6,033 nt of DNA, from positions 1 to 6,033 of the forward strand of contig JACQUF010000502.1 of assembly GCA_016210435.1 (NCBI GenBank), read 5' to 3'. The notes under the pieces were generated by a model that had not been told where the DNA came from, searched no databases, and saw only the letters and a program-made list of their open reading frames with translations. The DNA is from Chloroflexota bacterium. GTDB lineage: Bacteria; Chloroflexota; Dehalococcoidia; Lucifugimonadales; Lucifugimonadaceae. Below are positions 1 to 5,918 of this stretch, piece after piece; within the stretch, counting starts at the first letter, position 1, and every line of letters begins with the position of its first letter. The position numbers and the translations under genes are program-made.

Positions 1-28
1 AGGGCGGGCGACGCGTGTGAGGTGGATA

Positions 29-73
29 TGGTGCCCCGAGGGTGACTCGAACACCCGACCAAAGGTTTAGGAA
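29..73 (-). tRNA. Truncated tRNA-Arg(CCT), 3' half only: attachment-site scar
   Basis: Read on the minus strand, this stretch folds as the 3' half of a tRNA. It has anticodon loop TTCCTAA (73-67, anticodon CCT), 3' anticodon strand ACCTT, variable loop TGGTC, T-stem GGGTG/CACCC around loop TTCGAGT, acceptor strand TCGGGGC, discriminator A and encoded CCA (31-29). All arm lengths are canonical. The 5' half is missing: positions 74-78 would give GGAGA where AAGGT is needed to close the anticodon stem, and no D-arm sequence follows. A half tRNA starting at the anticodon loop is the usual distal att repeat left when a tyrosine-recombinase element integrates into a tRNA gene. With this orientation the element lies to the right and host DNA to the left. 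It cannot be a working tRNA. The amino-acid identity rests on loop position alone. Confidence 0.85.
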
Positions 74-84
74 TCTCCCTCCGC

Positions 85-134
85 CCGTCCGGCGGCGGCC
101 GTCCGGATACGAATCGGTCCCCCGCGCCGTCCGG
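85..134. repeat. Three copies of CCGTCCGG at 14/28-nt spacing
   Basis: The octamer CCGTCCGG occurs exactly at 85-92, 99-106 and 127-134, so the start-to-start distances are 14 and 28 nt, both multiples of 14. The cluster begins 12 nt inside the tRNA scar. Regularly spaced short direct repeats beside an att core are typical of arm-type integrase sites or excisionase sites. The local sequence is very GC-rich, so chance recurrence is possible. The role is inference. Confidence 0.4.
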
Positions 135-170
135 CCCGGTAGCTTTGGCTCCGCCCCGGTGCCGGGGAGG

Positions 171-189
171 ATGTTGGCAAAATGTTGGC
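171..189. repeat. Tandem ATGTTGGC pair, 11-nt period
   Basis: ATGTTGGC at 171-178 is repeated at 182-189, separated by AAA, which puts the two copies one helical turn apart on the same face of the DNA. They lie about 100 bp inside the tRNA scar, a normal distance for attP arm sites. Recombinase or excisionase binding is a reasonable guess but nothing here proves it. Confidence 0.45.
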
Positions 190-258
190 GCGGCGCAGCA
201 ATTGGGAAAACGCGCCCGTGCGGCGGTAGCCCCTTTGCCGTGCCATCCGCTTGATGAC

Positions 259-287
259 CGCGAGCGCTTACCTCTCGTAGGCTCGCG
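259..287. repeat. 7-bp inverted repeat upstream of the first gene
   Basis: CGCGAGC (259-265) and GCTCGCG (281-287) are perfect reverse complements around a 15-nt spacer. The repeat ends 61 nt before the chosen start codon of the first gene, so it could be an operator or a 5' UTR hairpin. No T-run follows, so it does not look like a terminator. I cannot place a convincing -35/-10 pair around it. Confidence 0.3.
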
Positions 288-348
288 AAGTTGTATATGG
301 CAACCTACCGGCCGACACAGTAATGAATGCACTGCGAGGTTCGGGACC

Positions 349-939
349 ATGGAACAACTTGCAGTCGACACTTTGCGAAGAGCAGTCGCCAAGGCGACCA
401 ATTGGGTTCCGGCGGGCGGCGACACTAATCTCATGGATGTTCACGAGCACGCGGAGCGGGTCGCCGAGATACTGGGCCTCGTTTTGCCTTCCGCGTTGCC
501 GTCGAACCCGAGCGGTGTCCGCTTGGTTGAACTGGTCGATCGCGAGCTGATTAGCGGCACCCTAATCAGGAGTCTGGCTCCTGACGAGCTCGCCAGACGG
601 GCGGTCACGCTCACCGCCCGAATTCGCGAGGCCGAGCTGCTTAAGCACGCGGCAAGCGCGAATTACATTGTTGCGCTGTACATCTGGCACGGCTGCATCC
701 ACATGGCGAAGTCGCTTCGCCCAACCTACCGGACCACTCTAGGGGAGGTGCCATACTCACTTGCACAACGACAAGAAGCCTACAGCGTTATCGAACAGTG
801 GTGGAAGGCCGCTGATCAGCGGGGGAATCCATACGTTCGTTTCGGGGTGACGTTGGCGCGAGCGCTCGAACACGGACGCGGCAACCGAGTCGTCGATGAT
901 TGGGTGCCCAGAGAGTCACCATATCGGGAACGCTCATAG
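349..939 (+). CDS. Hypothetical protein, 196 aa, no family recognised
   Basis: I do not recognise this protein. I chose ATG at 349 because GCGAGG (334-339) sits about 9 nt upstream; the frame is open back to an ATG at 145, but that extension crosses the att-proximal repeats and gives arginine- and proline-rich translation unlike a protein. The product looks soluble and mostly helical, with no signal peptide or membrane segment. The stretch of residues about 77-125 (LAPDELARRA onward) is amphipathic and contains a histidine-rich part, YIWHGCIHMAKS, at 111-122. The pair WW at 151-152 and an Arg-rich tail follow. It is the first gene inside the tRNA scar and points toward the next plus-strand gene. 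After its TAG the same frame continues open to 1074, so the natural protein might once have been about 44 residues longer. Confidence 0.65.
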   Translation: MEQLAVDTLRRAVAKATNWVPAGGDTNLMDVHEHAERVAEILGLVLPSALPSNPSGVRLVELVDRELISGTLIRSLAPDELARRAVTLTARIREAELLKHAASANYIVALYIWHGCIHMAKSLRPTYRTTLGEVPYSLAQRQEAYSVIEQWWKAADQRGNPYVRFGVTLARALEHGRGNRVVDDWVPRESPYRERS

Positions 940-1074
940 TTGAGATTTGCAGCGCCGCTTCAATCGCTCGATTCCAGCGCGATTGGCAAGATTTCGGTCA
1001 GCCTGATCCAACGCGCTGTCGGAGGAGAATTCGACCTGTTTTCGGTCGACCTAGACGTGACGTTCTCGTGCTAG
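940..1074 (+). other. In-frame open extension after the stop of the first gene
   Basis: Directly behind the TAG at 937-939 the same frame reads 44 sense codons to a second TAG at 1072-1074. The translation looks protein-like (for example SVSLIQRAVGGEFDLF), and by my hand count 29 of 44 third positions are G or C. The overlapping +3 frame (900-1106) has about half and an Arg-heavy translation. There is no Shine-Dalgarno in front of the TTG at 940. Possible explanations are a recent nonsense mutation in a longer gene, stop readthrough, or chance. The rest of the gap to 1109 shows no clear promoter. Confidence 0.3.
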
Positions 1075-1109
1075 GCCATGTTCAGCGGGCGCGGACCGGG
1101 GGCTGAGAG

Positions 1110-1706
1110 ATGGATATTCGGTCGTCGATCGCGGCCCTCGGCCTGTTCAACGAGAAGGCCAACAAGCTCGAGGAATTGAGCTTCACGAAGAAGATATCTG
1201 GAAGTGGAGTAACGATCTCGGGACAGCTAGGCCAGGCCACAGTGGTCGAGCGACACGGACCCGACGAGGAGTCGATCGATGCATTTGTCCTGACAATGCG
1301 GTTCTTTGTTCAAGATAATGAAACGACGTCACTAAGGAACATGGCCGACATATATTCGAAGATCCCGATCGACAAAGTTCTTGTCGGGAAATTCAACGCC
1401 GCTCGCGCTAAAACAAACGCGGCCTTGGACAACCGAACGCCGATTAGCCTGAACGATGAAGTGCTGACATACAGGGTCGTTTTCGATGTGTTCCTGTACG
1501 GTGGCCTCGCCCATGCGAATCCCGAAAAGAAAAGGACTTACGACGCCTGGGCACGGGACCCCTTCGTATTTTCGTTGCTGCAAAACGAGTTCGTCTTCGG
1601 CTTGGGAATCCTCGAGAGCATGATCTTCTACACACGCGCGCTGAATCAAGTCGCAATTCGCGAATTGGAATCACAAACTACAACGGGCGACACTGCCTCA
1701 GGCTGA
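1110..1706 (+). CDS. Hypothetical protein, 198 aa, no family recognised
   Basis: I cannot name the family. The start is ATG 1110, preceded by the purine-rich GGGGGCTGAGAG. The frame is clearly coding: even composition, few rare residues, well-formed amphipathic segments. Visible features are a Ser/Gly-rich beta-like part at 30-45, a segment DAFVLTMRFFVQDNE at 57-71, and YGGLAHANPEKK at 130-141. A long hydrophobic stretch follows at about 151-176 (FVFSLLQNEFVFGLGILESMIF, broken by polar residues, so probably a buried helix rather than a membrane anchor). The C-terminal residues 186-198 are polar and likely disordered. The AHAN histidine recalls HEPN-type motifs, but the required Arg four to six residues before it is absent, so I do not assign HEPN. 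It lies downstream of the other unknown gene on the same strand, 170 nt away, and converges on the SPARTA operon. Confidence 0.75.
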   Translation: MDIRSSIAALGLFNEKANKLEELSFTKKISGSGVTISGQLGQATVVERHGPDEESIDAFVLTMRFFVQDNETTSLRNMADIYSKIPIDKVLVGKFNAARAKTNAALDNRTPISLNDEVLTYRVVFDVFLYGGLAHANPEKKRTYDAWARDPFVFSLLQNEFVFGLGILESMIFYTRALNQVAIRELESQTTTGDTASG

Positions 1707-1801
1707 GCCGCGCGCTTGGGATTCACTGGTTTTCTGCCCCTGGGCAAGTAGACGCCCGGTGAGGTCGCGGCCCGGCTAACGCTACCCGCTCGGGACGTGT
1801 T

Positions 1802-1965
1802 CGATACGTGGCTAGCGCGTTCGCCCATGCTGTCAACGCCGACGAACTTTTGACCCACTTCCGCTGTTGGGTCAAATTACGACCGGCGCTGACAATGCAG
1901 ACAAGCTGGTCGAGAAGATGGACGAGGCTCTGGCTGCGACGACGCGGGTAGCGCTGGCCAGCTAA
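1802..1965 (+). pseudogene. Possible gene remnant, two frames joined by a shift
   Basis: Starting at 1802 one frame reads a plausible protein segment (RYVASAFAHAVNADELLTHF). From about 1870 a different frame takes over with an equally plausible C-terminal helix (ADNADKLVEKMDEALAATT) ending in TAA at 1963-1965. A shift from one coding-like frame to another is typical of a decayed gene. There is no start codon or ribosome site and I cannot name the parent family. It overlaps the 9-bp inverted repeat, so an IS-derived scar is an alternative. Confidence 0.25.
1849..1876. repeat. Perfect 9-bp inverted repeat TTTGACCCA/TGGGTCAAA
   Basis: TTTGACCCA (1849-1857) and TGGGTCAAA (1868-1876) are exact reverse complements around a 10-nt spacer. 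The T-rich ends face outward on the left and the A-rich ends on the right, the reverse of an intrinsic terminator, so termination is unlikely. The wording TGGGTCAAATTACGACCGGCGCTGACA from 1868 on resembles, from memory only, terminal repeats of IS21-type insertion sequences. An IS end or a repressor operator is therefore possible. Confidence 0.45.
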
Positions 1966-2336
1966 GGACGCTCCCGATATGTCCGCCGTGCACCTGACAG
2001 CCGTGGCTATGCGGCAGCCCAACCGGCGCCTCGGCATGATCGAGACGCTGAAGGGAGTGACGCGCCCGCGACGGACGGCGACGAGGTGGCCTAGAGGCCT
2101 CACGGACGTTGACTTCCACTGGATCAGTGCCCCGCCACGTGTGTCGCGGCGTCCGGCACGGTACCAGCCAGTAACGGCTTGTCAAAACCGCGGTAGATGT
2201 GAAGGGCCTTGACTGGCCCTGTCACGCATTCAAGGGCCGCCCAGATGCGTTCGCGCGCCCGGCATCCCTTGAAGACGGGGTTGGGTGTTATTTCCACACG
2301 CTGCCTATCGAGCAGACGGTCACGATATTGCCGCGC

Positions 2337-3851
2337 TCAGATGTAGAACTTGAACTTTGGGCTTCTTTCGGAGACCGTCGGATTGGAAACGAGGATTTCA
2401 CCGACAGCGTCCGAATACCCGATCGTAACGGGATCGGCGTCGCCGAGGCGGCACGCGTTGTAATTGAGTTTCGTCAGGCTCAGCACATCCCTGGCAACTT
2501 GATCAACGCTCACATCACCGCGGGCGACATCGATTCGTAGCGGTCTTGGTATCTCCAATCCGTCGTAGGTTCCTATCGATGGCTTGAATCCCGAGGCCCA
2601 GAGGTAGCCGCTGGCTCCCGTTACCTTCCACCATGTTCCACGCAGCACTGGCATCTGCCCGCTGCGGAATAGCCGCGTTCTTGATGACCGACGTATTCGA
2701 ACGCAGACGAGGTTGGCATCCTTCGGACGGGCGCGTTCGAACCCCTCGATCTCTTCGTCGCCGATCCTGGACCGGCTATGTATGAATATCTCCCTCAGCG
2801 GCCGTCCCTCGAGATCTTGATATGTCTGGAGCACGCCCTCGAGGAGTTCTTGAGCGGCGTCAGCAGTCATGTGGCAGGAGCGATCCGTGGGTGAATACCA
2901 GGGACCGTAGCTACCGAGGAAAACGATTCCATCGCCAGAATCTAAGAACATCTGGGCCGCGCAGCAGGCCGTTTGGTCGGATTCATCCGAAGACGCTCGG
3001 CGGTAAGCAATGCCGATATAGCACACGCCCTCCCTAGCGCCGTTCAGTCTCCAAGGCTTCCCGCCGGACTTGTAGTACATCGCTACAGCGAGGTTCCATG
3101 CTCGATCACTCAAGTAGGTCAATGCGCGCTGTCCGAATTTGTTCTCGTCTGATAATCGGAGCGTGGATTCTTGGATAATTTGAATAGGTACGCCGAATTT
3201 CATGGCGCGCGCCTTGATCTGCCGGCGGAAGTCGACTGAGTATTGATAGATCGCAGGGTCGTCCTCATCCAAGAGCCCCAACTGCCCCCGACGGCGCGCT
3301 TTCCGCTCCCGAACATTTAACGGCGCTCCGACCCCATCGGATACCTGGGACAACGGTCGGCAATTGCGATAGACGACGTCGGGCACGACACAAACGATCA
3401 CGTGTACAGGTTCGTCTCGAGTTAACACGGTCTCTATTCCGTCCAGGTAGGCCTGAACGGTTCCGAATACCCGCCGAAACGGATTTCGATCTCTCGTCGC
3501 TACGTCTATTCGGTGCCAAGGTACTCGATATGTGCCAGTCGGCTGGGACGGGAGGTAGGTGTCGAACGCTGCTCCGAAGCCTGGGAAAGCCGGCCAGAGT
3601 CTCACATTTGCATCCTGTGGTGGGAAGACCGGCCGGTCGAGCCTAGACACAAACGCGTTGAACGCGTCGATGCCCCTGTTGGTACCTACCAACGCGAAGC
3701 TGATGTTCTTGGGATGCGACGGCATATCGGCGTCGAATGGGCCAAAGAGACTCAAGCCGTCATGGGGATCCGCGACGTCCTGGTTGTGCCGGAATTCCAG
3801 TCGAGGCTCGTCCAGCACATCGACACGTCCCGGACCAAATGGAGGGTTCAT
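2337..3851 (-). CDS. Short prokaryotic Argonaute (MID-PIWI), SPARTA subunit
   Basis: This 504-residue protein has the length and layout of short pAgos: no N or PAZ domains, a MID domain in roughly the first half and a PIWI domain after it. Landmarks are the N-terminal LDEPRLEF...DGLSLFGP (13-38), the MID segment YQYSVDFRRQIKARAM (202-217) followed by IQIIQEST, whose basic and polar residues are expected to hold the guide 5' phosphate, and the PIWI entry WNLAVAMYYKSGGKPW (252-267). The C-terminus ends in the hydrophobic KFKFYI. Slicing residues are missing: where active Agos have Gly-Ile-Asp, this has G280-I281-A282, and the IHRDG-type strand reads IHSRSR (356-361). It should bind guide RNA and target DNA but not cut. 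ATG 3851 starts 6 nt after the TIR-APAZ stop without a Shine-Dalgarno, so translation is probably coupled. In characterised SPARTA it forms a heterodimer with TIR-APAZ in the cytoplasm. Confidence 0.93.
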   Translation of the reverse strand: MNPPFGPGRVDVLDEPRLEFRHNQDVADPHDGLSLFGPFDADMPSHPKNISFALVGTNRGIDAFNAFVSRLDRPVFPPQDANVRLWPAFPGFGAAFDTYLPSQPTGTYRVPWHRIDVATRDRNPFRRVFGTVQAYLDGIETVLTRDEPVHVIVCVVPDVVYRNCRPLSQVSDGVGAPLNVRERKARRRGQLGLLDEDDPAIYQYSVDFRRQIKARAMKFGVPIQIIQESTLRLSDENKFGQRALTYLSDRAWNLAVAMYYKSGGKPWRLNGAREGVCYIGIAYRRASSDESDQTACCAAQMFLDSGDGIVFLGSYGPWYSPTDRSCHMTADAAQELLEGVLQTYQDLEGRPLREIFIHSRSRIGDEEIEGFERARPKDANLVCVRIRRSSRTRLFRSGQMPVLRGTWWKVTGASGYLWASGFKPSIGTYDGLEIPRPLRIDVARGDVSVDQVARDVLSLTKLNYNACRLGDADPVTIGYSDAVGEILVSNPTVSERSPKFKFYI

Positions 3852-3857
3852 CGCGCG

Positions 3858-5210
3858 TCAGGAGGATTCAATCTGGGTTGGGTCTTCAGGTTCGTCGTCC
3901 TCCACGAGTTGCTCAGTAACGACGTCATCTTCCGCTCGATTGATAGCCTCAACTGGCTCTCGAATCGACACGGGCGCCATGAACCCCCACGGACGAGAAC
4001 GAAACGTGATTTCGCCTTCAGACCCCCCCGTGAGAACGACTAGGTCGCGCCCGTCCGATAGCCAGTGAAGGACTGCGCTGTGTCTGGACAGCCACTCATG
4101 GTTCCACCAATCCTTGACTATTTTTCGGCGTCGTCGATTCACTCTGCTCGGATGCAGCGGGTTGCCAGCCTGATCTGTGAGATAGAGTCTGATGGAAAGC
4201 TCCATGGCCGGCGCGGAGTAGTCGAAAAAACGAGGGTCCAGTCGGGGGCATACGTGATATCTCGTGAGGGTCGAAGTGCCGGACTGGGATCGGAAACTCC
4301 GGAAACCCGCGACCTGAACCCAGCTTCGCCCACCGTCGTAGTGCTCAAAGTTGAGCCGATCCCCGGGAAAGAGCCCCCTAGGGAAATAGACATCGTCTCC
4401 ATCCGGCGTTGACTCCAGTCCGCGGTCCAAGAGGAATTGCCTGACGTTCGCCCGGATCAGCGCGGTAAGCGGACCGCGAACTTGTTCGTCACCTGATCCT
4501 ATGACGGATTTGCAGTCGAACTCTTCGGTTTCCAGACCTTTGACCGCTCTTGACGGGGAAACAAACGACCAGAACGTATCCGGGGATTGGACGAACGCCA
4601 CGCCTTCGATCGTCGGACCTGCCATGGGATCGAACATCCCGATGTACCTGAAAAACCTGTCGGGGATATGCACGATCTCGCAAGCATTACTCCAGACGCG
4701 CTCCGGGCTGCCCAGCACTTCTTCCCTGGAGGCGATGAGCTCTCGAACTGTAGATTGGCCGTCCCCCAGGCCGCGGGGACAGTCGATTTGCTGCAGCTTG
4801 CGGAAGAGGTTGATCAGCCCGATGTTCCACCTCTCGAACGGGATGAACGTCAGGTCGGAAGTCATCCAGTCCAATTCGGTCGAACGTAGGCCATCGACGT
4901 TGAGGGGGATGAGGAAGTCTACCCGGCGGTCGCGTGAAATGTTTAACGCGAGCGTTCGCTCCTTCATCGGATTCGGTTTGTCCATGGAGCTTCGAGACAA
5001 CAAGGCAATCACCCTAAATGTCTGTTGCTTGACCGCCACATCGATGTCCCTCGGATACGACTCTCCACCCAAGAGTTGAAAGCGGTCGCACCACACGCGG
5101 TACCCCGCTGCCGTCAACTTGAGCGTCAGCCATTCGGCGAGCCGCCAGTCTTCGCTCGCGTAGCTGATGAAGAGGTGATCGGGCGCGGTCGGTCTGGTTT
5201 CCTCTGCCAT
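3858..5210 (-). CDS. TIR-APAZ NADase effector, SPARTA subunit
   Basis: This 450-residue protein starts with a TIR domain (about 11-145). It has HLFISYASEDWRLAEWL, then GYRVWCDRFQLLGGES as the BB-loop region, then VIALLSRSSMDKPNPMKER, which contains the likely catalytic Glu84. The remaining region, about 155-430, matches the size and position of the APAZ domain that packs on a short Ago and replaces its missing N-terminal half; this part is assigned mainly by context. The C-terminal 33 residues are very acidic (13 Asp/Glu, one Arg). In characterised SPARTA systems, guide-directed recognition of target DNA makes the complexes oligomerise and the TIR domains then hydrolyse NAD+, stopping the cell. 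ATG 5210 lies 11 codons before the TIR core; no strong Shine-Dalgarno precedes it. It is the first gene of the operon, with the Ago gene 6 nt downstream. Confidence 0.93.
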   Translation of the reverse strand: MAEETRPTAPDHLFISYASEDWRLAEWLTLKLTAAGYRVWCDRFQLLGGESYPRDIDVAVKQQTFRVIALLSRSSMDKPNPMKERTLALNISRDRRVDFLIPLNVDGLRSTELDWMTSDLTFIPFERWNIGLINLFRKLQQIDCPRGLGDGQSTVRELIASREEVLGSPERVWSNACEIVHIPDRFFRYIGMFDPMAGPTIEGVAFVQSPDTFWSFVSPSRAVKGLETEEFDCKSVIGSGDEQVRGPLTALIRANVRQFLLDRGLESTPDGDDVYFPRGLFPGDRLNFEHYDGGRSWVQVAGFRSFRSQSGTSTLTRYHVCPRLDPRFFDYSAPAMELSIRLYLTDQAGNPLHPSRVNRRRRKIVKDWWNHEWLSRHSAVLHWLSDGRDLVVLTGGSEGEITFRSRPWGFMAPVSIREPVEAINRAEDDVVTEQLVEDDEPEDPTQIESS

Positions 5211-5444
5211 GGCTAGGTACGCATACTCGAGGGCGGCCCGCAGTTGCTAATGAGCACTGTGTCCCAGAGATTCATCGAAACAGGGTAGGCCCTTGTGACG
5301 AAATCCCAAAGAAGTGGGTGGCAGGTTCCACTGCGCCCCGCCTGCTTCACTAGCCGACGGTCCAAGGCAACGCGCCGTTCGAGGGGCCGGCCGATTAGCG
5401 GTCCCTGAGACTACGCAGTACTAGGCGGATCTTTGCGGACATTA

Positions 5445-5487
5445 CGGGGACGGCGTGAAGCTGAGGCTGCATGACGAATCGTCCCCG
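5445..5487. repeat. 8-bp inverted repeat CGGGGACG/CGTCCCCG
   Basis: CGGGGACG (5445-5452) and CGTCCCCG (5480-5487) are exact reverse complements with a 27-nt spacer. A hairpin in a transcript or a protein site are both possible. No T-run follows, so it is not a standard terminator. Confidence 0.3.
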
Positions 5488-5678
5488 GTCGCAAGCCTAG
5501 AGTTCCCGTCCTCGCCGGTGTCCCCATGGCGCGGTTGAACGGAAGCCTATAGAAGCGGGTCCGCCGACGCGTTCAGTTCTCACGCTATGTCCCGAATCGC
5601 TTGCTCAGTCCCGCGACCCGCCGCTCGACCTCCCCGCCGGGCCGACAGCCTCGGCAGCAAAATGGGAACGGTGAAACG

Positions 5679-5708
5679 GGATATCTGTTCTGTAAATCCC
5701 CGATATCC
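5679..5708. promoter_or_regulatory. 7-bp inverted repeat GGATATC/GATATCC, candidate operator
   Basis: GGATATC (5679-5685) and GATATCC (5702-5708) form a perfect inverted repeat with a 16-nt spacer, so the half-site centres are 23 nt apart, about two helical turns. It lies about 210 nt before the right-edge start codon. A dimeric repressor site is plausible; no regulator gene is visible in the window. Confidence 0.3.
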
Positions 5709-5787
5709 GTAGATCGGCCCCGCGGAAAGAATCGGCTTTTGAGAACGCGCTTTGTCGGAGTTCGTCATGAAGGTCAGGGGATTTACA
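5691..5787. repeat. 11-bp inverted repeat TGTAAATCCCC/GGGGATTTACA
   Basis: TGTAAATCCCC (5691-5701) and GGGGATTTACA (5777-5787) are exact reverse complements with 75 nt between them. The left arm lies inside the spacer of the GATATC repeat, so the two repeats interlock. Options are paired sites for one DNA-binding protein, the base of a structured RNA, or a small mobile remnant. The length makes chance less likely than for the other repeats here. Confidence 0.45.
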
Positions 5788-5906
5788 TCCGCTAGGGTGG
5801 CCTGCCGAGGGCCATGAACACTGGTATCAGAATGGCCATATCGACGCTATTATTCGCCCGTGGGATGAGCCTTTGTATCTGAGGATTTGGTGTCCGCGAC
5901 GGCAGT

Positions 5907-5911
5907 AGGAG
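5907..5911 (+). promoter_or_regulatory. Ribosome binding site AGGAG that decides a TTG start
   Basis: AGGAG at 5907-5911 stands 7 nt before the TTG at 5919. The frame is closed upstream by TGA at 5880-5882 and contains no ATG or GTG before this TTG, so the site fixes the start of the right-edge gene. Confidence 0.65.
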
Positions 5912-5918
5912 CAGCGGC

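Larger units (their letters stand above)
1707..2336. other. Intergenic scar between convergent genes, no intact gene
   Basis: These 630 nt separate the convergent unknown gene and the Argonaute gene. Frames in both directions are short or Arg/Pro-rich and none has a convincing start. The region holds the 9-bp inverted repeat at 1849-1876, coding-like scraps up to 1965 and a small hairpin at 2203-2220 (AGGGCC/GGCCCT, 6-nt loop). The hairpin lies 117-134 nt past the Argonaute stop and has no adjoining T-run on either strand, so it is at best a weak or factor-dependent termination point. No clear intrinsic terminator is visible for either flanking gene. Confidence 0.6.
5211..5918. other. Divergent intergenic region, 708 nt, with inverted repeats
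   Basis: The region lies between the divergent TIR-APAZ and right-edge genes and should hold both promoters. For TIR-APAZ the best minus-strand candidate I see is TTGGGA (5309-5304), 16 nt, TACCCT (5287-5282), about 70 nt before the ATG, which is weak. Inverted repeats occur at 5445-5487, 5679-5708 and 5691-5787. The short frames here have no credible ribosome site. A frame near 5432-5535 (GDGVKLRLHDESS and so on) has coding-like wording but no start and may be a gene remnant. Confidence 0.55.

Noticed and set aside
145..348. Upstream extension of the first gene to ATG 145
   Set aside because: It crosses the att-proximal repeats and its translation is Arg/Cys/Pro-rich and unlike protein; ATG 349 has a ribosome site.
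900..1106. 68-codon plus-strand frame between the two unknown genes, starting TTG
   Set aside because: No ribosome site, low third-position GC and an Arg-heavy translation; the frame at 940-1074 is more coding-like.
1332..1649. Minus-strand frame inside the second unknown gene
   Set aside because: Lies wholly within a better coding frame on the plus strand and has poor protein composition.
1735..1746. TGCCC/GGGCA hairpin after the second unknown gene
   Set aside because: Only a 2-nt loop and no following T-run, so not credible as a terminator.
2203..2220. AGGGCC/GGCCCT hairpin as an operon terminator
   Set aside because: No T-run on either strand and over 110 nt past the Ago stop; kept only as a note in the gap entry.
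3513..4043. 176-codon plus-strand frame across the Ago/TIR-APAZ junction
   Set aside because: Antisense shadow of two confidently assigned genes.
4501..5079. 192-codon plus-strand frame inside TIR-APAZ
   Set aside because: Antisense shadow of the TIR domain coding sequence; Ser/Arg-rich with no family signature.
5580..5768. 62-codon minus-strand frame in the divergent gap
   Set aside because: No ribosome site before the ATG and low-complexity Arg/Gly C-terminus.
5814..5882. 22-codon ATG frame as a leader peptide before the right-edge gene
   Set aside because: GAGGG is only 2 nt before the ATG, too close for a good site, and no attenuator structure or regulatory codon run is visible.
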